Below are positions 9,379-18,085 of a stretch of 64,000 bases of DNA, piece by piece. Within the stretch, counting starts at the first letter, position 1. Every line of letters starts with the position of its first letter. The notes under the pieces were generated by a model. It saw nothing but the letters and a program-made list of their open reading frames with translations. It was not told where the DNA came from and searched no databases. The DNA is from Planococcus maritimus (lineage in GTDB: Bacteria > Bacillota > Bacilli > Bacillales_A > Planococcaceae). The position numbers and the translations under genes were made by a program. The stretch is from positions 930,001 through 994,000 of the forward strand of contig NZ_LTZG01000001.1 in the NCBI RefSeq assembly GCF_001592825.1, in the 5' to 3' direction.

Positions 9379-10476
9379 CTAGTTTAGCTTCAAGACGCTT
9401 TTATAGATTTGGTGAATTTCTCGTTGTAATTTCTCATTGGAAAAATTTTCTTTAGCAAAGCTTCGCAGCATGCTTCCCATTTCCTGTGTGTTTGCTTGCA
9501 TCGCTTTTGACATGACGTGTTCGAGCGCGTCTGCCCGCCCCGGTTCCACGATCCATCCGGTTTTTCCGGGATCGACAAGTGCCGGCACGCCCCCCACATT
9601 CGTCGCGATGACTGGCGTCGCCATATCTGCCGATTCCAACAGGACGAGCGGGAAACTTTCACTATGTGAAGTTAATAAGGAGACGTCGGCTGCATACAAT
9701 AATTGGTCCACATCCGTGCGTGCTCCCAAGAATTGGACACGATTTTCAATGTTGAGCGCCGCTGCTTGATCACGTAATTTTTGACTTTGGTCACCGTCGC
9801 CGATTACCCATAGTTTACACGGCTGATCGATCTGTGCGAAAGCATTGAGTAGGATATCATGTCCTTTGACAGGATGGAGCCGTGCCACAATCGCGAAAAC
9901 GAAATCGTCTTCCTCAGTATTAAGCGACTCACGAATTGCGCGATTATCAAAATCCGGCAAAGTTTCATGGAAATTGATGCCGTTGAAGACCGGCGTGATC
10001 TTTCTTGGTTGAACGCCCATTTGGACCAGCATATCCTTGAATTTCTCCGATACGGCAAACAAATGGTCTGCACGGCGCATCGCCCGCTGATTCAAAACGG
10101 TAAATACTTTGGCAAGCGGTTTCGGCTGGTGGAGAAAATCGAGTGTTGGATCGCTGTGGACCGTAATAAACCAAGGCATGCCGAGTTTTTTATAGACAGA
10201 ATCCACAAGGAAATTTGCCCGGGCCCCGTGGGTATGAACGATCGAAAATCCGCCTTTTTTCAAGACCAGCAAAATCTTTCTAGGCGCAGACCGGTCCAGA
10301 CGGCTGTTTTGCTGGACGACCGTTACGGGAATCCCGGCTTTTCGTGCGTCTTCCGCAAAAGCGCCTTCAGTGAGTAACAGCAACTCTGCTTCTACAGGAG
10401 AGTTTTTCAAGAGCTGCAATAAATGCTTTTTCGAGCCTCCAGTTTCGCCTCCGCTGATGACATGCAATACTTTCAT
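9379..10476 (-). CDS. GT4-family glycosyltransferase
   Basis: Retaining GT-B glycosyltransferase of 365 aa, expected to add a sugar to a lipid-linked or nascent surface glycan at the inner membrane face. The N-terminus MKVLHVISGGETGGSKKH is a typical GT4 donor-fold opening. The C-terminal half has the EX7E-type motif within SESFPLVLLESADMATPVIA and a GGVPALV loop. The start at 10476 is chosen because its ATG overlaps the tagA stop in ATGA and AAAGGCGG lies upstream. A longer frame from 10578 would run through tagA and is rejected. The acceptor is unknown; context suggests the same polymer as TagA and the dehydrogenase. Confidence 0.88.
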   Translation of the reverse strand: MKVLHVISGGETGGSKKHLLQLLKNSPVEAELLLLTEGAFAEDARKAGIPVTVVQQNSRLDRSAPRKILLVLKKGGFSIVHTHGARANFLVDSVYKKLGMPWFITVHSDPTLDFLHQPKPLAKVFTVLNQRAMRRADHLFAVSEKFKDMLVQMGVQPRKITPVFNGINFHETLPDFDNRAIRESLNTEEDDFVFAIVARLHPVKGHDILLNAFAQIDQPCKLWVIGDGDQSQKLRDQAAALNIENRVQFLGARTDVDQLLYAADVSLLTSHSESFPLVLLESADMATPVIATNVGGVPALVDPGKTGWIVEPGRADALEHVMSKAMQANTQEMGSMLRSFAKENFSNEKLQREIHQIYKSVLKLN

Positions 10477-11198
10477 CGGCGGCTGCCGCCTTTGTCGCGC
10501 ACGGCTTTGATGAGGAATTGCGGGAGCGCCATTTGGCGTTTGATGCGCGTCGGCTGGCTCGCAAGTCGGTAGAGCCATTCCGTTCCTGTGTTCAAAAACA
10601 GTTTAGGCGCACGTTTGACATTGCCGCTGTAAACATCAAAACTGCCGCCAACACCTTGAAAGATGTTCACGTTCAGCTGTTCCATGTTTTCGCGTATGAA
10701 TAATTCCTGTTTCGGGCTGCCGAGTGCGACAAACAGAATTTGCGGCTGTGCGGCGTTGATCGTTTCGATGATTTTAGCCGGGTCTTTTTCGTAGCCATCC
10801 AGTGTTCCGGCAACGACGAGATTCGGGTATTTCTTTTGAATGTTTTGTGCAGCCAATTCGACCGTCGCCTTTTTCGCGCCGTACATAAAGATACGGTGGC
10901 CGTGTTTATGAGCAAGTTGAAGCAATGCATCCATCATGCCGATGCCTGTAACGCGTTCGCGAATTTCGCCTCCGCGCATGCGGGAAGCGATTTTGATGCC
11001 CACGCCATCCGGGATTTGGTATGTCGATTCATTCAACAATGTGCGAAGCGCCGGGTCTTTTGAAGCCATCATGACTTTTTCCGGGTTGATGGCGACAATA
11101 CGCGATTTACGCCCTATTTCGATATCGGTTTGAATTTTATCCAGCAATTGCTGTTCGGTTTCTTTATTAACGGTAACGCCTAAAATTTCTTCTTTCAT
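10473..11198 (-). CDS. tagA: WecG/TagA/CpsF-family glycosyltransferase
   Basis: GT26 transferase of 241 aa, which moves ManNAc or ManNAcA from its UDP form onto undecaprenyl-linked GlcNAc. This is step 2 of the wall teichoic acid linkage unit (TagA) or of ECA-type polymers (WecG). Visible motifs are AINPEKVMMA, IPDGVGIKIASR, YGAKKATVE and VALGSPKQE, all diagnostic. I start at MKEEILG (11198): the upstream in-frame ATG (11219) lies inside the Shine-Dalgarno itself (ATGGAGG), and GGAGG is 10 nt before 11198. It lies 60 bp after the ManNAc dehydrogenase and overlaps the next transferase by 4 bp, so donor synthesis and transfer appear coupled. A dehydrogenase next door favours ManNAcA as donor, but that is inference. 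Confidence 0.9.
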   Translation of the reverse strand: MKEEILGVTVNKETEQQLLDKIQTDIEIGRKSRIVAINPEKVMMASKDPALRTLLNESTYQIPDGVGIKIASRMRGGEIRERVTGIGMMDALLQLAHKHGHRIFMYGAKKATVELAAQNIQKKYPNLVVAGTLDGYEKDPAKIIETINAAQPQILFVALGSPKQELFIRENMEQLNVNIFQGVGGSFDVYSGNVKRAPKLFLNTGTEWLYRLASQPTRIKRQMALPQFLIKAVRDKGGSRR

Positions 11199-11216
11199 GT
11201 AGTTCGTGCCTCCATG

Positions 11217-11250
11217 CAAAACCGCATTTCCAATGGTTTGAAAATGCGGT
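11217..11250 (-). terminator. Weak terminator or attenuator between wecC and tagA
   Basis: A 9-bp perfect stem (11242-11250 with 11221-11229, loop 12 nt) followed by only four T, just upstream of the tagA RBS. It probably gives partial read-through. Confidence 0.5.
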
Positions 11251-11258
11251 CGTGTATT

Positions 11259-12536
11259 TTAATTTTTGGGATTGCCTTTGCCGTCGCCAAGACGGTAAAC
11301 CGTAAATCCAGCTTGTTCGTAGGTTTCGCGGCTGATGGCATTTTTCGTATCGAAAATGGCTTTATGACGCATTGTTCCACCGATTTTTGATGGCTCGTAG
11401 TCTTTGAATGCTTTATGATCAGTCAAAATAACAATCAAATCTGCACCATCGACTGCTTCGTCGTAGCTTTGCGTCTGGAACGGCGCTTTGTTTTCTTTGA
11501 CATGCGGGTCAAAGGAAGAAATACGCAGATCTTTCGCTTTCAAATGTTCCAGCACTTCCATAGACGGGCTCTCACGGATGTCGTCGATATTGCCTTTAAA
11601 GGCCAAACCAAATACAGCAACTTTCGCATCGGCGACGTCTTTTAAGATGTCGTCGATTTTATCTGCCGTGTATTGCGGCATGCCGTCATTAGTCGTCCGG
11701 GACAAATGGATGATTTTTGAAAGGTCCTGCTCTTTTTCCACTAGGAACCATGGATCGACAGCGATGCAATGCCCGCCGACGCCTGGGCCCGGCAAATGGA
11801 TATTGACGCGCGGATGGTGGTTCGCGAGGCGAATCGCTTCCCAAGCATCAACACCGACATTGTCCGAGATTTTCGCAATTTCATTCGCGAAAGCGATGTT
11901 GACATCGCGGTAAGTGTTTTCCATGACCTTAACCATCTCAGCCGTAGTTGCATCGGTTAAAATGAACTCGCCTTTGACGAATGATTCGTAATAGACTTGC
12001 GTGCGTTTTGACGATTCCTCGTTGATGCCGCCAATGATACGGTCGTTTTTCACGAGTTCTTCAAAAACTTTGCCAGGAATCACGCGTTCTGGGGAATGCG
12101 ATACAAACAGTTCTGTCCCGATTTCCAAATTGCTCTTCACGAGAATTGGCATCATGACATCGAGTACCGTGCGCGGTGGCACCGTTGACTCCAATACGAC
12201 CAAATCGCCTTTTTTCAGGAATGGCACGATCGATTCTGTCGCAGCACGGATGTAATCCATGTTCGCTGTTTTGTCCTCAGCGATTGGAGACGGCACAGCG
12301 ATGATGAACATGTCCGCTTCCGCTGGTTTTGTTGATACCGAAAAAGTACCTTTTTCCAATGCTTTGTTCAAGTAATCCTGAAGGAATGGTTCTTCGATGT
12401 GGATTTGTCCATCAGACAGCATATTCACCGCTTTTTGATTGACGTCCACGCCGTGAACTTCATAACCATGGTTTGCAAACATGACCGCTGTCGGCAAGCC
12501 GATATATCCTAATCCCACTACACAGATTTTTTCCAT
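11259..12536 (-). CDS. wecC: UDP-N-acetyl-D-mannosamine dehydrogenase (WecC type)
   Basis: NAD-dependent UDP-sugar 6-dehydrogenase of 425 aa, oxidising UDP-ManNAc (or a related UDP-HexNAc) to the uronate. Rossmann motif GLGYIGLP at the N-terminus, a central domain, catalytic Cys257 in GPGVGGHCIAVDPWF, and a C-terminal UDP-binding domain with AFKGNIDDIRESPS. The HCIAVDPWF variant fits the ManNAc dehydrogenase branch better than UDP-Glc dehydrogenases. I use the ATG at 12536 because GAGGAGA lies about 10 nt upstream; the TTG at 12554 is part of that RBS. It is first in a set with tagA and a GT4 gene. MnaA at 51.3-52.5 kb would make its substrate. Confidence 0.88.
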   Translation of the reverse strand: MEKICVVGLGYIGLPTAVMFANHGYEVHGVDVNQKAVNMLSDGQIHIEEPFLQDYLNKALEKGTFSVSTKPAEADMFIIAVPSPIAEDKTANMDYIRAATESIVPFLKKGDLVVLESTVPPRTVLDVMMPILVKSNLEIGTELFVSHSPERVIPGKVFEELVKNDRIIGGINEESSKRTQVYYESFVKGEFILTDATTAEMVKVMENTYRDVNIAFANEIAKISDNVGVDAWEAIRLANHHPRVNIHLPGPGVGGHCIAVDPWFLVEKEQDLSKIIHLSRTTNDGMPQYTADKIDDILKDVADAKVAVFGLAFKGNIDDIRESPSMEVLEHLKAKDLRISSFDPHVKENKAPFQTQSYDEAVDGADLIVILTDHKAFKDYEPSKIGGTMRHKAIFDTKNAISRETYEQAGFTVYRLGDGKGNPKN

Positions 12537-12592
12537 TTCGTTAATTCTCCTCAATTGCCAGTAATTTTTATTGCCAGCTTCAAGCGCTGGCT

Positions 12593-12621
12593 TCTATATC
12601 AATAATTTTTGCTAATATCAA
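12593..12621 (-). promoter_or_regulatory. Possible sigma-A promoter of the wecC-tagA-GT4 set
   Basis: On the minus strand TTGATA, 17 bp, TATAGA, about 57 bp before the ATG. The leader carries a small hairpin (GCCAG/CTGGC). Confidence 0.45.
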
Positions 12622-12721
12622 TAGTTCATTCTACCATAGCTAAGCCTTAGGCAGAAATCGTTTTGGTGTATTTTTCATTACGGTTTCGTTACAGGACGCA
12701 TGGTGACTCGATGGGTTCCCA

Positions 12722-12755
12722 AAGAAAAGCCTCTTCCGCAAATCCGGAAGAGGCT
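12722..12755 (-). terminator. Terminator of the alanine/sodium symporter gene
   Basis: An 11-bp perfect stem AGCCTCTTCCG/CGGAAGAGGCT followed by TTTTCTTT on the minus strand, 6 bp past the stop. Confidence 0.9.
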
Positions 12756-12760
12756 AGAAG

Positions 12761-14182
12761 TTATTCGTCGTGACGATGTTCTTCTTCTCCCCAGCATTCC
12801 GTATTTTTCAGGCCAGGTACGTTTTTCGCATAAAATACCGGATTCTTGCCGGCTTTTCGTTGGCCCATATAGTCGTCGAGCACGCGGAACGCGATCTTCC
12901 CGAGCAGGGCAATGACAATCAAGTTGATGACCGCCATCATCCCCATGAAGAGATCGGCCATATTCCAGACGAGTTGGACTTGCGCGATCGAACCGAACAT
13001 GACCATCGCAAGAACGCCGAAGCGGTAAGCTGTCAGCCATAAGCTATGTGCATTGATGAATTCAATATTGGTCTCTCCGTAATAATAATTCCCGACAATC
13101 GAGCTAAATGCAAAGAACGTAATAGCAATTGCCAAGAAATAAGGCGCCCATGCCCCGACATGCATCTCAAGGGAAGTTTGCGTCAGTAAGATGCCTTCTT
13201 GTTCACTCGTGCGGTACAAGTCAGCCAAAATGATGACGAACGCAGTCGCCGAACAAATGATGATCGTATCGAAAAACACCCCAAGACTTTGAACGAGCCC
13301 TTGCTTGGCAGGGTGCGAGACGTTCGCAGAAGCTGCAGCGTTTGGTACAGACCCCATGCCGGCTTCGTTCGAGAACAAGCCTCGGCGAATCCCTTGCATG
13401 ATTGCAGCACCGATACCGCCTCCGACCACTTCTTCAAGGCCGAATGCGTTTTGGATGATCAAGGTGAACACTGCCGGGATTTCCGTAAAGTTGAGAATGG
13501 ATATGTATCCTACAACAAGTAGATAAACAACCGCCATGACCGGCACGACCACTTGCGTGACATGTGCGATACGGCGGACACCGCCGAAGATGACGATGGC
13601 AGACAGCACAACTAAGCTTGCGCCGACAACCCAATTCGGGATATTTAGTACATCGCCGACTGATTGGGCAATGGTGTTTGATTGGACCGAATTGAAAATA
13701 AAGCCGAATGCGAGCGTCAACAGAATGGCAAAAACGATGCCCAACTTCCGTGTACCAAGTGCTTTTTCCATGTAATAAGCAGGCCCGCCACGGAATTGCT
13801 CGCCATCTCTAATCTTGTAAACTTGAGCAAGCGTACTTTCGATAAAGGCAGTCGCCATTCCGATAAGAGCCACGACCCACATCCAAAACACGGCTCCCGG
13901 GCCGCCAATGGCTATGGCCAAAGCAACACCGGTAATATTGCCTGTCCCGACGCGTGAAGCGGTCGAAATCGTAAAGGCCTGGAAAGCGGAAATCCCGCCG
14001 GTTCCATCTTTCTTTTCCGTGATGACACGGAACATCTCGCCAAATAAGCGCACTTGCACGAAGCGTGTACGGATGGTGAAATATAAACCAAGACCGAGCA
14101 AGAGCCCGATCAATATGTATGTCCATAATAAGTTATTGCCTTCGTCGACGATCCACGTCAACCCGTTAAATATTGCATCCAT
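12761..14182 (-). CDS. alsT: Sodium:alanine symporter family protein (AGCS)
   Basis: Integral membrane importer of 473 aa that takes up alanine or glycine with a cation. About ten or eleven hydrophobic segments are spread over the whole length. The AGCS signature region is clear: FQAFTISTASRVGTGNITGV near residue 65 and FRGGPAYYMEKALG near 130; NEAGMGSVPNAAA occurs near 270. AAAGGGG precedes the ATG. The gene has its own terminator and 97 bp separate it from the upstream M20 gene, so it may be transcribed alone or with that peptidase. The substrate within the family cannot be read from sequence. Confidence 0.93.
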   Translation of the reverse strand: MDAIFNGLTWIVDEGNNLLWTYILIGLLLGLGLYFTIRTRFVQVRLFGEMFRVITEKKDGTGGISAFQAFTISTASRVGTGNITGVALAIAIGGPGAVFWMWVVALIGMATAFIESTLAQVYKIRDGEQFRGGPAYYMEKALGTRKLGIVFAILLTLAFGFIFNSVQSNTIAQSVGDVLNIPNWVVGASLVVLSAIVIFGGVRRIAHVTQVVVPVMAVVYLLVVGYISILNFTEIPAVFTLIIQNAFGLEEVVGGGIGAAIMQGIRRGLFSNEAGMGSVPNAAASANVSHPAKQGLVQSLGVFFDTIIICSATAFVIILADLYRTSEQEGILLTQTSLEMHVGAWAPYFLAIAITFFAFSSIVGNYYYGETNIEFINAHSLWLTAYRFGVLAMVMFGSIAQVQLVWNMADLFMGMMAVINLIVIALLGKIAFRVLDDYMGQRKAGKNPVFYAKNVPGLKNTECWGEEEHRHDE

Positions 14183-14279
14183 ATCGATGACCCCTTTAAT
14201 GTTCTATAGTTGTGCAGTGTTTCCATACCCTAAAGGCCGTGCCCGAAAACTATCCCCAGACACATCCATGGCAAGCTGT

Positions 14280-15371
14280 TTAAGCAAGGCGTAATGTTTC
14301 CGCTAAAACACGCGCTCCAATATCAAGCGCTTCCCGGTTGAAATGCATATCCGGATGGTGCAGCCCAGGCGTTAAATCGGCTCCGATTCCGACCATTGCC
14401 GCTTTTAGGCTGGGCTTTTTGATTGTGTAAAAATGAAAATCGTCGGCTCCAGTCGTCTGGATTGCTTCTGCGAACGCCTCGTCTCCAAGCACGTTTCGAA
14501 TCGCTTGCGTAGCAATTTCCATCGCTTCTTCCGACACTTCAGCAGCCGGTGTGTAATCGTCCCATTTCAAGTCAATGGTCACACCGTGCAGTGCGGCAAT
14601 CGCCCGCAAGCCTTCTTCTAAGCGAACTTTCATCGTGTCCATCAAAGCATTCGACTGCGAACGCACATCGAGTGCGAAAGTGGCGCTTCCTGGAATGATG
14701 TTCAAACTTTCGCCGCCGGTCTGGATATTCGTCAGCTTAGCTGAATACGATTCGAACGGCGAGAAGTAAACCGTTTTCACAAATTGGTGGATGGCCGCGA
14801 TGACATCGATGGCGTTTTTCCCTTGATGCGGCCGAGCTCCATGAGCATCTTCGCCGGTGATTTTGCCTTTCAGGAAAATCCCCGAACCGTGATGAAGCGC
14901 TGGTGTCACTTTTCCAAAAGGCAGCTCTTCTTGAGGACGCAGATGAACACCAAACAAATGCGTCACTCCTTCCAAAGCGCCGCGCTCAATCATCGCAAGC
15001 GAGCCGTTGCCTTGTTCTTCAGCCGGCTGAAAAATAAAGCGGATGCGTTTAGTCAATTTTTCATCCTTCAAACGCAGGAGCGCCCCCAACACCATCGACA
15101 TATTGGCGTCATGGCCACAGGAATGATTGGCCTGCACTTGGCCATTTACTTCCTGCCAGAGGGCATCGATATCCGCACGGACCGCAACCACTTCCTCCCC
15201 TTCACCGATTTCCGCAATCAACCCCGTCACGTCATCGAAGATCCGGTACTTCACACCGAGTTCTTCCATAATCTGCGCCAGCTTTTTCGTTGTTTCGATT
15301 TCTTTGAAGCTAACTTCCGGATGTGCGTGGAAATGGTCAAAATAAGATTCGGTCTGCTGTTTGAACTGCAT
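14280..15371 (-). CDS. M20-family amidohydrolase (N-acyl amino acid deacylase type)
   Basis: Cytosolic metal-dependent hydrolase of 363 aa in the M20D group (hippurate hydrolase, N-acetyl-diaminopimelate deacetylase and IAA-amino-acid hydrolase relatives). Metal-site motifs are visible: VRADIDALW, SCGHDANMSMVLGA with the family's first metal ligands, PAEEQGNG with the catalytic Glu, and GVHLRP. The dimerisation lid lies at about 170-280. The ATG at 15371 is used because AAAGGAG sits 10 nt upstream; an ATG 21 nt earlier overlaps that RBS. The substrate is undetermined; the alanine symporter downstream gives only a weak hint. Confidence 0.87.
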   Translation of the reverse strand: MQFKQQTESYFDHFHAHPEVSFKEIETTKKLAQIMEELGVKYRIFDDVTGLIAEIGEGEEVVAVRADIDALWQEVNGQVQANHSCGHDANMSMVLGALLRLKDEKLTKRIRFIFQPAEEQGNGSLAMIERGALEGVTHLFGVHLRPQEELPFGKVTPALHHGSGIFLKGKITGEDAHGARPHQGKNAIDVIAAIHQFVKTVYFSPFESYSAKLTNIQTGGESLNIIPGSATFALDVRSQSNALMDTMKVRLEEGLRAIAALHGVTIDLKWDDYTPAAEVSEEAMEIATQAIRNVLGDEAFAEAIQTTGADDFHFYTIKKPSLKAAMVGIGADLTPGLHHPDMHFNREALDIGARVLAETLRLA

Positions 15372-15470
15372 AAAAAATCCGCTCCTTTGCATTATTCATC
15401 TTGTTGAATTGTACCTGTCTTCTTGCTTCAAAACAAACTGGATTTTCAAAAATCATTTTCTTTGAATGGC

Positions 15471-17084
15471 CTAGTCTGTTCGTTCTGCCATGTGCAAAAT
15501 CAAGCTAGCGATGATTTCTGGAACTTCTTCGAACGCATTTTTCATATGGAGCCGTTCGGTACGCTTATGCGGATCTTTGCCGAATGGGCCGATATTCAAG
15601 ACTGGTGCATTGAGTTCTTGCATCGTCTGGAATGGGATATTGTATAAATCGCCATAAACCGGCGTGTTGTTTTCATAGCTGATCCAACCACTCGAGGTAT
15701 CTCGGTAATTGACGTAGCTGAGATCGGAAATGCCGTTGAAAAAATGCACTTGCTCGAGTTCCAAATCGAAACGTTCACGTGCATATTGCGTTGCATATGC
15801 CACACATTCCTTGATGAACGAGTCTTCACTTGAATTGACCGCTGGGTAATAGGGCGGAGCGAACAACAACACGATTCCAGGCGTCAGTTCCTGGCAATTG
15901 AGCAGCAAGATGTCTGCGATATGGAACGATTTGTCGCGAACATCGCGGTCTGGGTCCATTAAAGTATCACGTATTAACCGATTGACATAATCGAGGCCGA
16001 ATTTTTCCTTAGCGTACTCAACCAGTTCTTCGTACCGAAGGACCCGGATTTCATCGAAACGCGGCGCCATGCCGACTTTTTGGCATAAAGAACGATAATC
16101 CTCTAGGCATTCTGCGGCGGATTCTTTCGCCAGGCCTTCGAAAATCCCCATGACGTCCTCCGCATTTCTTTCCATCGTGAATACATTATAAAGCGCTTTG
16201 GTGCGGTATGGGGTTTGAACCGAATATTCTTCTTTCATATCCCCTTGCGTCAAGGTTACGGGGAGAGGCGTTTTTTCCCCGTGAACAGTTTCGGAAAACG
16301 CCGGATTCCATTCCATGTTACGTGTCAAATACGTCGACAAAAAACTTGAGGTCATGCCCGCAAGCGGCTCTCCTGCGTGTGTTTCTTTTCCGTAGAACAA
16401 AGCGCTCGGCATGATTTTTCCGATGGATCCGGTGTAGATGTATTGCGATTCGTCTCCTGGTGATTTCGCAAAGACCGGTTCGCCGTTTAAAAACAGGACG
16501 TATTCGAGACCGTATTGACGTTCGAGATCCAGCAATTTCGAGACGCCATAGCGCATGCCCGCCGAGTTGACTTCCTCATCTGGAACCGATAAAAGCACGA
16601 TGTTAATCGGCCATTGTTCCAAACTGGCCCGTTCAATCAAAGACATATGAATCGCCAGTCCCGACTTCATGTCCATGATGCCCCGGCCGAATAAATACTC
16701 CCCGGATGCAAGATCTGCCTGCATTTCCGGCTTGAATTCGTTTTTGATTTTTTGGAATGCCTTCTCGAGTTTTGCAGGCTGATAAGCGAGCGGCGCCAAA
16801 TCTCCGTATTCGTGCACCGCCACCGTGTCGAAATGGCTCAGCAGCACAACGGTGCGTGAGGCTTGTTCATGCTTATACAAAGCGGTCACATAACGCCGTT
16901 CCCAATCGACTTCTCCCAGTGATACGAATTCGGGGTTCTCTTGAAAATACTCTGTTTCCAATAACTTAGCTTGTAATTTTTCAGGGAATGTCACTTCCCC
17001 TTCTGTCAGCCCTTGCGACTCCCAGCCTACCAATTGTTCTGTCAGGTCGCGCACTTGTTGTGGGGTTGTCCATAGACCCCTCAT
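15471..17084 (-). CDS. rocB: M20-family peptidase, RocB-like
   Basis: A 537-aa M20 metallopeptidase of the RocB type, longer than ordinary M20 enzymes. Motifs are LLSHFDTVAVHEYG, GRGIMDMKSGLAIHMSLIE (metal Asp) and VLLSVPDEEVNSAGMR (catalytic Glu). In B. subtilis rocB sits with arginine-degradation genes but its reaction is not established. No arginine genes are near here, so the name reflects similarity only. AAAGGAG precedes the ATG. It lies between a DMT exporter and another M20 enzyme. Confidence 0.88.
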   Translation of the reverse strand: MRGLWTTPQQVRDLTEQLVGWESQGLTEGEVTFPEKLQAKLLETEYFQENPEFVSLGEVDWERRYVTALYKHEQASRTVVLLSHFDTVAVHEYGDLAPLAYQPAKLEKAFQKIKNEFKPEMQADLASGEYLFGRGIMDMKSGLAIHMSLIERASLEQWPINIVLLSVPDEEVNSAGMRYGVSKLLDLERQYGLEYVLFLNGEPVFAKSPGDESQYIYTGSIGKIMPSALFYGKETHAGEPLAGMTSSFLSTYLTRNMEWNPAFSETVHGEKTPLPVTLTQGDMKEEYSVQTPYRTKALYNVFTMERNAEDVMGIFEGLAKESAAECLEDYRSLCQKVGMAPRFDEIRVLRYEELVEYAKEKFGLDYVNRLIRDTLMDPDRDVRDKSFHIADILLLNCQELTPGIVLLFAPPYYPAVNSSEDSFIKECVAYATQYARERFDLELEQVHFFNGISDLSYVNYRDTSSGWISYENNTPVYGDLYNIPFQTMQELNAPVLNIGPFGKDPHKRTERLHMKNAFEEVPEIIASLILHMAERTD

Positions 17085-17114
17085 GATTTTGTCTCCTTTC
17101 GCTATTCTACTATA

Positions 17115-17144
17115 GAAAAAAACGGCTCATAGAGAGAGCCGTTT
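17115..17144 (-). terminator. Terminator of the EamA transporter gene
   Basis: A 9-bp stem AAACGGCTC/GAGCCGTTT followed by a T-run on the minus strand; it overlaps the last codons of the gene. Confidence 0.85.
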
Positions 17145-18041
17145 CCTGCGTTTCCGAAGTATATCCTCCGCAGCCCCTGACCCGAATATCACCCCGATGA
17201 CGATGAGCACCAGACCGATCAAATGGCCGGATGTAATCGTCTCACCGAGTATGAGGCTTGCAGCTACAAGCGAAAACAAGGTATTCAAGTTCATGAAAAT
17301 GGCCGCTTTTGTTGGGCCGGCTTGACCAATTGAGTAATTATACAACATATGTCCGACGGCTGTCCCAATCATTCCCGAAAAAAAGAAAGCCAGCCAGAAC
17401 GACGACGGAACTTCCGCAAATGCCGCAATTTCTCCCGGCTCTTGGATAAGCGCGATGATGAATAAGACGACGGCCCCCGTCACGAGCATGTATCCCGTCA
17501 ATAAGCGCGGGTCCAGTGAACGGGCCGCATTTGCTATAACGATATAACTGAAGACTTGCGCCAATATCGAAATGAAAACTAATACATCGCCAAGGCTTAA
17601 GCCTGAAGCTGAGTCGCTACCGACCATCACCGTTGTGGCGACGCCTGTAAAGCCAATGAAGACACCCAACCATTGCAGCCGAGAAGGTACCATGCGCATA
17701 ATCAGCGAAACCAAAACCGCCGTGAGCATCGGTCCCGTTCCGAGAATCAACCCAGCGTTTGTTCCGGATGTGATCGCCAAGCCCTGAGACAGGAAGTAAT
17801 GGTGTGTCACGACATTGAGCAAAGCGCCCAGCAAAATGTATTTCCAATCACTGCGCTTTGGCCAGCGCATCATGCCGAGCGACGCCAGAATGATCAATAC
17901 CGTCACCCCGGCCAACAAAATCCGAAACGCCGTCAGCGTCACCGGATCAACAAATTCCAATAAATACTTTACCGCCGCGAGGTTGAATCCCCACACGACC
18001 ATTACGGACGTTAAGATGCCGTAAATTTTCCATGGAGTCAA
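17127..18041 (-). CDS. EamA/DMT-superfamily transporter
   Basis: Ten-helix drug/metabolite exporter of 304 aa built from two EamA halves (about residues 8-138 and 150-290), each with five hydrophobic segments and the usual GFNLAAVKY and Gly-rich helix ends. The last helices contain LNTLFSLVAASLILGETIT, typical of the family. The substrate is unknown. The start is TTG at 18041 with AAGGG 9 nt upstream; an ATG four bases later is out of frame. The C-terminus is basic (RKRRKR), as expected for a cytoplasmic tail. Confidence 0.88.
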   Translation of the reverse strand: MTPWKIYGILTSVMVVWGFNLAAVKYLLEFVDPVTLTAFRILLAGVTVLIILASLGMMRWPKRSDWKYILLGALLNVVTHHYFLSQGLAITSGTNAGLILGTGPMLTAVLVSLIMRMVPSRLQWLGVFIGFTGVATTVMVGSDSASGLSLGDVLVFISILAQVFSYIVIANAARSLDPRLLTGYMLVTGAVVLFIIALIQEPGEIAAFAEVPSSFWLAFFFSGMIGTAVGHMLYNYSIGQAGPTKAAIFMNLNTLFSLVAASLILGETITSGHLIGLVLIVIGVIFGSGAAEDILRKRRKRLSL

Positions 18042-18085
18042 AAGTGCAGCCCTTCTTTCCCTTATTCCAGATATAGCCTATCATT

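Noticed and set aside
10477..10578. Longer N-terminus for the GT4 transferase
   Set aside because: It would lie inside tagA in another frame, has no RBS, and the family N-terminus starts at 10476.
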